Assembly: GCA_947372405.1 (NCBI GenBank)
Contig: CANBTO010000307.1
Coordinates: forward strand, 1-6,310
Length of the DNA stretch: 6,310 nucleotides
Origin: Verrucomicrobiaceae bacterium
GTDB taxonomy: Bacteria > Verrucomicrobiota > Verrucomicrobiae > Verrucomicrobiales > Akkermansiaceae
Reading direction: 5' to 3'
A program made the position numbers and the translations under genes. The notes below the pieces were generated by a model that saw only the letters and a list, made by a program, of their open reading frames with translations, ran no database searches and was not told the origin of the DNA. Shown here one piece after another: positions 1 to 5,704 of this stretch. The number at the start of each line of letters is the position of its first letter. Within the stretch, counting starts at the first letter, position 1.

Positions 1-1485
1 CAGATAGAGTCCGGGCGAGAGTTGGCCCGGCGTGTCCGTTGCCTTGGTGAAATCCCAGCGGTAAAGTTTTCCATCCTCGCTGTTGACCACCGCGCAGTGG
101 TTGGCGGGGTCCACCGCCGCGGAGTTGATGCACCATTCCCGAACGGCGTTCGGGTAACCGTCCGCCACATATTCCGGGTCAGGTGTCACGCCTCTAACCG
201 TAATGACAGGTTTCATCACGGCAGTGCCTGTCACAGGATCCGTGAAGGTCACGTTGGGATCCAGCAGCGCCAGTCGGTTCACTCCGTCGCCGCTGCCGAT
301 GCCCGCGTAGTTGTTGTATTTCGTGAGCAGCAGATACGGTGATGGTCCGGTGTAGGAAGGAACCGCCGCCGCAGGGACGATGGATGCGGTGTCATCCCAG
401 CCGAACGCGCCGGGCACTTTCGTTGTCTGAAGATCCGCGCTGTAATGTAGCAACCACCCTCGGTCGTTGTTGGACGGGAAGTTTCCTTCGAGCACGCCGA
501 AGTAAACGTCACCGTCCGGTCCGACCGTCGGAGAGGCGCTGCTGTCATCGGTGATATAGGCGGCGAGCGGAGATCCGGAACTGGATCGCGGGTCGCTGAG
601 AAAAACCGCCGACTGTCTGGCAAGTGTGGTGCTGTCCAGGGCGCAAAGATAGCCGTGGCCGAACGATCCGGCGGAGTTGGTGGAGACGTTGTTGACCGAC
701 ACGTAGAGGGTTGTTCCGTTGTTGCTGAAAGCGGGAGCGCAGTTGTAGCAGACCTTTTTCATGGAAGCGTCTCCGCAGATGGCAGCCGCAGAGGCGAAGC
801 TGCCAGCGCCGGTGCTTGAGATCCTGGCCAACCCGCTTGGGATGCCGGAAGGGTATCCCGGCAACGCGGTGCCGGTGGAGACGAATCCGAAATAAAGGTT
901 GCCGAGCGCGTCGCTGCTGATCGGCGTGCAGATCTTGATGGAGGTGTTGAATGCAGTGGGGTTCGCATCGTAGTTGGCGTTTCCAAAGAACGCCAGTCGG
1001 GTGACGGTTGCGGTGGACAAGTTGGGTGAAGACCGGATGAGGATCGTTCCTCCACCGGCCGGGACAGCGAGCTTGGACGCATCCGGCGTTAGAGTCACTC
1101 CGCAAACCGGAAACCAGTTGTGTGAGGGAACCGAATAGTCGGTGGCCAGAGTCCAAAGCAGATGGCCTTGGTCGGCTGCGCTGCGCGCCTGCACCTGGAA
1201 ACCATCGGCCGGGTTGGTTTTGACGGGGATGATCACCGTGTTTGCCGAAGTGATCACAGGCGATCCGTAATGAATGAACAGATCGGAGCCCGAATACTGC
1301 GGTGCCAGATCGACCGGTGTGCTCCAGCGGACTTTTTGCGGGAGCTGGGACTGAGTCACGGAGACCATCGAATGTTGCGGATCGCGTCCATAGCCGGCCC
1401 ATCCCTGGGCTGACGCCGTGTCGGCCGCGATCAAGACGAAGCAACCGAGCGCAAGCAGTTGGGCGGGATGTGGCGTGGTTTTCAT
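1..1485 (-). CDS. Secreted PQQ-like beta-propeller repeat protein (3' end off window)
   Basis: The minus-strand frame starting with ATG at 1485-1483 stays open to the window edge, giving 495 residues without a stop, so the C-terminus is missing. Residues 1-26 look like a Sec signal peptide: hydrophobic core LLALGCFVLIAA and Ala-x-Ala cleavage after TASA. The mature protein opens with WAGYGRDPQHS (about 29-39), a typical N-terminal signature of PQQ-like propeller proteins. Blade-like strands recur: GSPVITSANTVIIPV (about 74), ISSDALGNLYFGF (about 189), SPTVGPDGDVYFGV (about 318) and AAVDPANHCAVVNSEDGKLYRWDF (about 456-479). The last resembles the classic 'vdp..g.vyvgs.dGklYalD' repeat. No CxxCH haem motif or quinoprotein catalytic site is seen, so this is probably a structural or binding propeller rather than a PQQ dehydrogenase. 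Eight cysteines lie in the mature part, including CYNC at 246-249, suggesting disulfides. No Shine-Dalgarno precedes the start, which was chosen because the signal peptide follows it directly. The gene is divergent from amtB. The fold is fairly sure; the substrate is unknown. Confidence 0.8.
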   Translation of the reverse strand, partial: MKTTPHPAQLLALGCFVLIAADTASAQGWAGYGRDPQHSMVSVTQSQLPQKVRWSTPVDLAPQYSGSDLFIHYGSPVITSANTVIIPVKTNPADGFQVQARSAADQGHLLWTLATDYSVPSHNWFPVCGVTLTPDASKLAVPAGGGTILIRSSPNLSTATVTRLAFFGNANYDANPTAFNTSIKICTPISSDALGNLYFGFVSTGTALPGYPSGIPSGLARISSTGAGSFASAAAICGDASMKKVCYNCAPAFSNNGTTLYVSVNNVSTNSAGSFGHGYLCALDSTTLARQSAVFLSDPRSSSGSPLAAYITDDSSASPTVGPDGDVYFGVLEGNFPSNNDRGWLLHYSADLQTTKVPGAFGWDDTASIVPAAAVPSYTGPSPYLLLTKYNNYAGIGSGDGVNRLALLDPNVTFTDPVTGTAVMKPVITVRGVTPDPEYVADGYPNAVREWCINSAAVDPANHCAVVNSEDGKLYRWDFTKATDTPGQLSPGLYL

Positions 1486-1497
1486 GATCGGGTAGGT

Positions 1498-1508
1498 TGG
1501 CATTGCCA
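1498..1508. promoter_or_regulatory. Short palindrome next to propeller gene start
   Basis: TGGCA-T-TGCCA is a perfect 5-bp inverted repeat with a one-base centre, lying 12 nt upstream of the ATG of the minus-strand propeller gene. It occupies the place where a Shine-Dalgarno would be expected. It could be an operator half-site pair or a weak mRNA hairpin. Five-bp repeats are common by chance. Confidence 0.25.
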
Positions 1509-1602
1509 GGGTATGGAGTCCTTCACGCTTCCGGTTTGGAGCCCTCCTTGCAATGACCTGATTATGAAAACCATTCAACACATCGGTGGTCGATCATGAA
1601 TT

Positions 1603-1614
1603 TCATTTACGGAT
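1603..1614 (-). promoter_or_regulatory. 12-bp motif ATCCGTAAATGA, copy facing the propeller gene
   Basis: Read on the minus strand this is ATCCGTAAATGA, 117 nt upstream of the propeller start codon. An exact second copy lies at 1778-1789 on the plus strand, upstream of amtB in the same orientation relative to that gene. It may be a binding site for a regulator common to both genes. The identity is seen directly; the function is inferred. Confidence 0.4.
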
Positions 1615-1777
1615 CTGGATCGGCATTGTGACTCTCTGCGGCAAGGCTTGAATCGGTGTATCCCGCGACTTTACATGCTTCGGGCGTGTGCGAGCAGGTA
1701 TGGCAAAAACTGATGGTCGTGACAGGATTATTCTTCTGCCATAACACTTTTACGCACATGCGGGGGCAGCGTTAAAA

Positions 1778-1789
1778 ATCCGTAAATGA
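1778..1789 (+). promoter_or_regulatory. 12-bp motif ATCCGTAAATGA, copy abutting the amtB promoter
   Basis: This is an exact copy (inverted on the duplex) of the motif at 1603-1614. It ends one base before the -24 element TTGGCAC of the sigma-54 promoter, so a protein bound here would touch or overlap RpoN polymerase. A shorter related sequence, TTTTACG, sits at 1748-1754 and forms a 6-bp inverted repeat (TTTACG/CGTAAA) with part of this copy. Confidence 0.4.
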
Positions 1790-1790
1790 C

Positions 1791-1807
1791 TTGGCACAGC
1801 GGTTGCT
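1791..1807 (+). promoter_or_regulatory. Sigma-54 (RpoN) promoter of amtB
   Basis: The sequence TTGGCACAGCGGTTGCT matches the sigma-54 consensus (TGGCAC-R-N4-TTGC-W) at every defined position, with the invariant GG of the -24 element at 1793-1794 and GC of the -12 element at 1805-1806. Transcription should start near 1818, giving a leader of roughly 114 nt before the amtB ATG. Such promoters need an AAA+ enhancer-binding protein; NtrC is the usual one for amtB genes, but no clear NtrC dyad was seen upstream. Confidence 0.85.
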
Positions 1808-1853
1808 CAGCATCGCCGGTGCGCTTGGATCTTACAGCAGCGTGTTCACTTGA

Positions 1854-1873
1854 AGCCTTACCTGAGTAAGGCT
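1854..1873 (+). promoter_or_regulatory. Hairpin in the amtB mRNA leader
   Basis: AGCCTTAC-CTGA-GTAAGGCT forms a perfect 8-bp stem with a four-base loop, about 36 nt after the predicted sigma-54 transcription start and 58 nt before the amtB ATG. No U-run follows, so it is not a standard terminator. It may stabilise the mRNA 5' end, or be a palindromic operator just downstream of the promoter. Confidence 0.45.
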
Positions 1874-1918
1874 GATGTGCATTCCTTGCTTCCGCATCCC
1901 TGCCTGAAACATCAACAC

Positions 1919-1923
1919 AAGGA
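1919..1923 (+). promoter_or_regulatory. amtB ribosome binding site
   Basis: AAGGA lies 8 nt before the ATG at 1932, within the normal Shine-Dalgarno spacing. It is the only convincing Shine-Dalgarno in the window and supports this start for amtB. Confidence 0.6.
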
Positions 1924-1931
1924 ATGAACAT

Positions 1932-3800
1932 ATGACCAAATACAGAAAGAGATTATCGGCCTTGGCCTTTGCGGGTATTCTCGCATGCCATTCATGGGGA
2001 GGGGTGGCTTCGGCTCAGGATGCTGCCGCTCCGGCGACGCCGCCGGCCGCTGACGCGACCGCTCCGGCCACGGCACCGGCTGCTGACGCTGCGGCACCGG
2101 CGGTAACGCCAGCTCCAGCTCCGCCTGACTCGGTGGGTTATCCACCCGGAGCCAATGCCGGGAAGGCGATCGACCTCCAGTGGCCAATTCCTGCGGATTC
2201 GCCCAGTGTGAACCCCGACGGCAAGGGTACGGTGACCAACGACGAGTTGATCCAGAACGTGGCTCATAACAAGGTTTCCATCAACTTGATTTGGACGTTG
2301 ATCACAGGCTTCCTCGTGATGTTCATGCAGGCGGGATTCGCGCTTGTTGAAACCGGATTGTGCCGGGCCAAGAACGCCGCACACGTCATGGCGACAAACT
2401 TCATGATCTATGGTCTCGGGATGCTGGGATTCTGGATCTGCGGTTTCGCCTTCATGTTCGGAAACTACTGGAATGGTCCGGTTCCGATCGGCTGGCAACC
2501 GCCGCTCGGGCAAGGGCTTGCCCTGCTGAATGAAGGTTGGACGGTAACCATCGCCGGACATCCGTTCGGCTTGCTTGGTCTGAAAGGCTTCTTCCTCAGC
2601 CCGTCCGTTTTCGACACGGCGGTCATGACCTTGTTCCTGTTCCAGATGGTCTTTATGGACACCACAGCCACCATCCCCACGGGTGCCATGGCGGAACGCT
2701 GGAACTTCAAACACTTCATCGTTTATGGATTCTGGGTCGGCATGTTCCCATACGCCATCTACGGCAACTGGGTATGGGGCGGTGGCTGGCTCGCCCAACT
2801 CGGACAGAATTTCGGTTTCGGCCACGGAGCTGTGGACTTCGCCGGTTCCGGTGTGGTTCACCTTTGCGGTGGCGTGCTGGCACTTGCTGGTGGCCTTGTC
2901 ATTGGCCCTCGTCTCGGCAAGTTTGACAGTCATGGCAAACCCCGTGCGATTCCCGGACACGACGTGCCGATGGTGATGCTCGGAACCTTCATTCTGGCTC
3001 TTGGCTGGTTCGGATTCAATCCAGGTTCCACTCTGGCCGGCACTGACGGCCGAATTGCCATCGTTGCAGTCAACACGATGCTCGCGGGTGCCGCTGCTTC
3101 TGTTGGAACCCTGATCACCTTGTATATCGTGACTAAAAGGCCGGATCCAACCATGCTTTGCAACGGCCTGCTGGCGGGACTCGTGGCGATCACCGCGCCC
3201 TGTGCGTTTGTCAACACCCTTGCCGCGGTGATCATCGGCTTCGTTGCAGGTGTCGTCGTGGTGTTCTCCGTCTTCTTCTGGGAGCGGGTGGTCAAGGTGG
3301 ACGACTGCGTGGGTGCGATTTCGGTCCACGGTGTCTGCGGTGCATGGGGCGTCTTGAGCGTGGGTCTCTTCGCCAACGGCAGCTACGGCGCCGGCTGGGG
3401 TGGAGTTCACAAGCTCTTCAAGGACGGCGTGTGGAAGATCATCAACAATGACCAAAGCACACCAGCGATCGCCGCTAAAACCCTGAAAGATTATGCGGAA
3501 GCAACCGCTGCGACCGGGCCTAACGGTGGATGGACCGACGTCGGAGTCACCGGTCTCTTCGGCAAGTGGTTCGGAGCGCCCGCCGCCGATGCTTCGCAGT
3601 TCACCGCACAGTTTATCGACATGATGGCCTGCATCATCTTCGTGTTCGCATTCGGTTATGCGTTCATGAAGATCTCGAACCTGATCGTGCCGATTCGCTC
3701 GACGCGCGAAGATGAGATGGAAGGACTCGATGTGCCGGAAACCGGAGTCGAGGCTTATCCCGACTTCCAGATCACTGACAAGACTTCTCCTTCGGTGTAA
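1932..3800 (+). CDS. amtB: Ammonium transporter, Amt family
   Basis: A 622-residue inner-membrane channel that takes up ammonium. Residues 1-28 form a signal peptide (TKYRKR, hydrophobic core, cleavage after VASA). Residues 30-62 are three 11-residue Ala/Pro repeats. The Amt domain with 11 predicted helices runs from about 114 to 588. By alignment to E. coli AmtB the channel residues are present: Phe gate F237/F241 (E. coli F103/F107), W282 (W148), D302 in DFAGSGVVH (D160), pore histidines H310 and H466 (H168, H318), and GWFGFNPGS 358-366 with F362 and S366 (F215, S219). The family signature QAGFALVETGLCRAKN is at 133-148. The C-tail EGLDVPETGVEAYPDF (597-612) is the regulatory motif that contacts PII proteins, with Thr where His or Met is common. 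It is longer than E. coli AmtB because of the N-terminus and the loops at about 178-227 and 482-561. A sigma-54 promoter implies control by nitrogen status. No PII gene is adjacent. Confidence 0.97.
   Translation: MTKYRKRLSALAFAGILACHSWGGVASAQDAAAPATPPAADATAPATAPAADAAAPAVTPAPAPPDSVGYPPGANAGKAIDLQWPIPADSPSVNPDGKGTVTNDELIQNVAHNKVSINLIWTLITGFLVMFMQAGFALVETGLCRAKNAAHVMATNFMIYGLGMLGFWICGFAFMFGNYWNGPVPIGWQPPLGQGLALLNEGWTVTIAGHPFGLLGLKGFFLSPSVFDTAVMTLFLFQMVFMDTTATIPTGAMAERWNFKHFIVYGFWVGMFPYAIYGNWVWGGGWLAQLGQNFGFGHGAVDFAGSGVVHLCGGVLALAGGLVIGPRLGKFDSHGKPRAIPGHDVPMVMLGTFILALGWFGFNPGSTLAGTDGRIAIVAVNTMLAGAAASVGTLITLYIVTKRPDPTMLCNGLLAGLVAITAPCAFVNTLAAVIIGFVAGVVVVFSVFFWERVVKVDDCVGAISVHGVCGAWGVLSVGLFANGSYGAGWGGVHKLFKDGVWKIINNDQSTPAIAAKTLKDYAEATAATGPNGGWTDVGVTGLFGKWFGAPAADASQFTAQFIDMMACIIFVFAFGYAFMKISNLIVPIRSTREDEMEGLDVPETGVEAYPDFQITDKTSPSV
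2019..2117 (+). repeat. Three 33-bp in-frame repeats coding Ala/Pro segment of AmtB
   Basis: Codons 30-62 of amtB encode three tandem 11-residue units: DAAAPATPPAA, DATAPATAPAA and DAAAPAVTPAP. The DNA copies have diverged, so the periodicity is clearest in protein. The segment follows the signal peptide and would be a flexible periplasmic spacer. Its copy number may vary between strains. Confidence 0.7.
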
Positions 3801-3809
3801 ACAGGTCAC

Positions 3810-3867
3810 CGGAAATACAGCCCCGTTCGCCCGAGATCGGATGCGGTGCGGGCGGGGCTCATTTCCG
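3810..3867 (+). terminator. Hairpin after amtB, probable terminator or 3' stabiliser
   Basis: The arms are CGGAAAT (3810-3816) with AGCCCCG (3819-3825), pairing with CGGGGCT (3853-3859) and ATTTCCG (3861-3867), across a small AC/C internal loop. An inner CCCG/CGGG pairing can extend the stem. It starts 9 nt after the amtB stop. The 14 bp of strong pairing is well above chance, but no U-tract follows on either strand, so termination efficiency is uncertain and read-through to the next gene is possible. Confidence 0.55.
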
Positions 3868-3916
3868 AAAACAATCGAAACTCATCCGATTCAAAAATCC
3901 ATTTTCACAGAACCCT

Positions 3917-3933
3917 GAAAGCGTATCGCTTTC
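3917..3933 (+). promoter_or_regulatory. Hairpin just upstream of the small membrane protein gene
   Basis: GAAAGCG-TAT-CGCTTTC is a perfect 7-bp stem with a three-base loop, ending 16 nt before the ATG at 3950. No Shine-Dalgarno is present between it and the start. It may be a translational control or mRNA-processing structure, or a palindromic operator. Confidence 0.4.
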
Positions 3934-3949
3934 CACCTCCAATCACATC

Positions 3950-4291
3950 ATGAACCCAACAGCTATTGTTCTGGCGGCAGTCTCTCTCGCCACACTGATT
4001 CTCGGATTGTTCGCCTGGCGTCTCACCAGCAGCAGACCTCTCATCATCAACATGCTTTTCGGCAGCGCCGGTTTCCTCATTTCCGCCTACGGATTTGCCA
4101 GCAAGGAAAACACCCCGATGCCGCTGCTGATCCCATTCTTCATCACCATGCTTCTTGCCGGACGCGCGGCAGGCATCTCATGGCGCACTTTTGTCAGGGG
4201 CGAGAAGGAACTCCTGATGCCGTCCTGCCTTGTCGGGTCCGCCGCGGCGATGTGCCTTGCTGGAACGATTGTGGCGTTTGTCAATCTTTGA
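3950..4291 (+). CDS. Small four-helix membrane protein of unknown function
   Basis: I do not recognise this 113-residue protein. It is almost wholly hydrophobic, with four predicted membrane helices at about 5-23, 31-50, 57-72 and 90-110. Short charged links (SSRP near 27-30, SKEN 51-54, RTFVRGEKE 79-87) separate some of them. With an even number of helices, both ends should lie on the same side of the membrane. There is no signal peptide beyond helix 1, no metal-binding cluster and no known catalytic motif. The ATG at 3950 begins the first helix properly, and no Shine-Dalgarno precedes it. It lies 149 nt after amtB, behind a strong hairpin, and 81 nt before the IT-superfamily transporter, so co-transcription with the latter is plausible. 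It could be an accessory subunit of that transporter or an unrelated lineage-specific protein. Consistent helix spacing and base composition like its neighbours make it likely to be a real gene. Confidence 0.7.
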   Translation: MNPTAIVLAAVSLATLILGLFAWRLTSSRPLIINMLFGSAGFLISAYGFASKENTPMPLLIPFFITMLLAGRAAGISWRTFVRGEKELLMPSCLVGSAAAMCLAGTIVAFVNL

Positions 4292-4338
4292 ACGTGGTTT
4301 CTCCGTTTGGAATCCTTTCACGGGACTGGTCCACCCTG

Positions 4339-4352
4339 CACCTTTTGAGGTG
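4339..4352 (+). promoter_or_regulatory. Small hairpin covering a GAGG sequence before the transporter gene
   Basis: CACCT-TTTG-AGGTG is a perfect 5-bp stem with a four-base loop. The only Shine-Dalgarno-like GAGG upstream of the transporter (4347-4350) lies in its loop and 3' arm. It ends at the alternative GTG start (4352) and 20 nt before the preferred ATG (4373). A stem this short may be chance. Confidence 0.25.
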
Positions 4353-4372
4353 TGATTTTAGAACACTGCGAG

Positions 4373-5635
4373 ATGACAATCGATCCCAGTCCCTACATGG
4401 CGCTGCCCTTCGTGGCGCTGCTACTGAGTATCGCGGTCATGCCGATGCTTTTTCCACATATATGGGAAAAGCATTACCAGAAGATCGCCGTGGGCCTTGG
4501 AGCCGTTTGCGTTATCTATTATCTAGGAGTCCTGCATGCTCCCGAGCGGGTGCTCCACCTCACCGGGGAATACATTGGATTCATCATTTTCATCGGCTCG
4601 TTGTTCACCGTCGCCGGCGGGATCCACATCCGGGTGAAAGGGGAATCGAAACCATTTGTAAACTGTGCATTCCTCTTGATAGGCGCCGTGCTGGCGAACC
4701 TGGTGGGGACCACCGGTGCGTCCATGCTGCTGATCCGTCCGTGGGTCCGCTCTAACAAATACCGCTACACCGGATACCATACGGCGTTTTTCATCTTCAT
4801 GGTTAGTAATGTCGGCGGCTGCCTGACTCCGGTGGGTGATCCGCCCTTGTTTCTTGGCTATTTGAAGGGCGTTCCGTTCTGGTGGGTTTCGGCTCATTGC
4901 TGGCCTGCATGGATTACCGCGGTGTCCGCCCTCACTGGCATTTTTTATCTTCTGGATCGCCGGAACTTCCTGCGTGCACCCCGTGAGATTCGGGAAAAGG
5001 AGACGGAGCATGAAACATTCAAGATCGAAGGGCTCCAGAGTTTCATCGCGCTTGGTGTGATCCTGATTGCAGTGGTGGCTGCTCCGCCGATATGGCGAGA
5101 GTTGATCATGGCGGTGGCCGCCATCGTTTCGCACATCCGCACGGCCCAGCCGGTTCATGATGCGAATCATTTCACCTTTGGTCCGATCAAGGAGGTCGCA
5201 TGGCTTTTCGCCGGCATCTTTATGACGATGCTGCCTGCCCTGGACTACCTGCAGCTTCACGCGGCGACACTCGGGCTTCGCTCCCCTCAACAGTTCTACT
5301 GGTTCAGCGGAGCGTTGAGCGGGGTCTTGGACAACGCGCCCACCTATCTGGCGTTCATTTCCGCCGCTTTCGGATTGGCCGGGCTGGACTTGAACAACAG
5401 CGCCCATGTCACTCAGTTTCTCGGCACGCACGGGCTCCATGTCATCGCCGTGTCTCTGGGTTCGGTGTTTTTCGGTGCGATGACCTATATTGGCAACGGC
5501 CCCAATCTGATGGTCAAGGCCATCGCGGACCATGCGAAAGTCAAAACCCCGGACTTCTTCGAGTATATCTACAAGTTCTCGCTGCCGGTGCTGGTTCCCG
5601 TATTCGCGGTGATCGCCTACCTATATGTTTCCTAA
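4373..5635 (+). CDS. IT-superfamily transporter (NhaD/CitMHS_2-like), probable Na+/H+ antiporter
   Basis: A 420-residue polytopic inner-membrane protein of the ion transporter superfamily (CitMHS, ArsB and NhaD relatives), best matching my recollection of the CitMHS_2 family. Two inverted re-entrant-loop signatures are visible: SNVGGCLTPVGDPPLFLGYLKGVPF (145-169) in the first half and GAMTYIGNGPNLMVKAIA (368-385) in the second. They are accompanied by GTTGASMLLIRPW (112-124) and SGVLDNAPTYLAF (316-328). The acidic and polar residues D156, D320, N321 and N375 are candidates for ion or substrate binding. A charged cytoplasmic linker lies near 196-218. Family members have been called Na+/H+ antiporters or citrate-type carriers, and sequence alone does not settle the substrate. 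I prefer the ATG at 4373 (MTIDPSPYMALPF); a GTG at 4352 would add seven residues but falls inside a hairpin. Neither has a good Shine-Dalgarno. It probably shares a transcript with the small membrane gene upstream and is convergent with sdhA. Confidence 0.88.
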   Translation: MTIDPSPYMALPFVALLLSIAVMPMLFPHIWEKHYQKIAVGLGAVCVIYYLGVLHAPERVLHLTGEYIGFIIFIGSLFTVAGGIHIRVKGESKPFVNCAFLLIGAVLANLVGTTGASMLLIRPWVRSNKYRYTGYHTAFFIFMVSNVGGCLTPVGDPPLFLGYLKGVPFWWVSAHCWPAWITAVSALTGIFYLLDRRNFLRAPREIREKETEHETFKIEGLQSFIALGVILIAVVAAPPIWRELIMAVAAIVSHIRTAQPVHDANHFTFGPIKEVAWLFAGIFMTMLPALDYLQLHAATLGLRSPQQFYWFSGALSGVLDNAPTYLAFISAAFGLAGLDLNNSAHVTQFLGTHGLHVIAVSLGSVFFGAMTYIGNGPNLMVKAIADHAKVKTPDFFEYIYKFSLPVLVPVFAVIAYLYVS

Positions 5636-5704
5636 CAGGAACACGCATTTCCGCCGCTGGTGCAGTGACGGTTTTGCATGATCGTATCGCGAGTTGCCTT
5701 TGCT

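Larger units (their letters stand above)
1486..1931. other. Divergent intergenic control region
   Basis: This 446-bp stretch separates the divergent propeller and amtB genes. I see no convincing gene in it. It carries a sigma-54 promoter (1791-1807), two inverted 12-bp copies of one motif (1603-1614 and 1778-1789), a leader hairpin (1854-1873), a small palindrome by the propeller start (1498-1508) and the amtB ribosome binding site (1919-1923). No good sigma-70 -35/-10 pair for the propeller gene and no NtrC-type TGCAC...GTGCA dyad was found by eye. Confidence 0.8.

Noticed and set aside
246..249. CYNC in the propeller protein (residue numbers) as a c-type haem site
   Set aside because: A c-type haem motif needs CxxCH; here Ala follows the second Cys.
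545..1444. A 299-codon minus-strand open frame within the propeller gene
   Set aside because: It is another frame of the same strand. The adjacent frame is open for 495 codons to the window edge and has a signal peptide and propeller motifs, while this one is Arg/His/Gln-rich with no domain pattern.
1596..1606. ATGAA-T-TTCAT palindrome as an operator
   Set aside because: Only 5 bp per arm in an AT-rich patch, with no second copy. It partly overlaps the 12-bp motif, which is the stronger signal.
1728..1931. A 67-codon minus-strand frame in the divergent region
   Set aside because: It overlaps the sigma-54 promoter and leader on the opposite strand, has no ribosome binding site that I can see, and its product has no recognisable feature.
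1992..3809. A 605-codon open frame antisense to amtB
   Set aside because: It lies wholly opposite a clear Amt gene, and its product is rich in His, Arg and Asp with no recognisable domain. Long antisense frames are common opposite GC-rich genes with biased codon use.
4328..4339. A possible second sigma-54 promoter before the transporter (TGG...TGC)
   Set aside because: The GG and GC elements are 8 nt apart rather than 10 and the flanking bases do not match the consensus.
4523..5533. A 336-codon open frame antisense to the IT-superfamily transporter
   Set aside because: It is a composition-driven shadow; the sense strand has the family motifs and this product has none.
5636..5704. Terminator between the convergent transporter and sdhA genes
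   Set aside because: No strong stem with a U-tract was found on either strand in this 69-bp gap.
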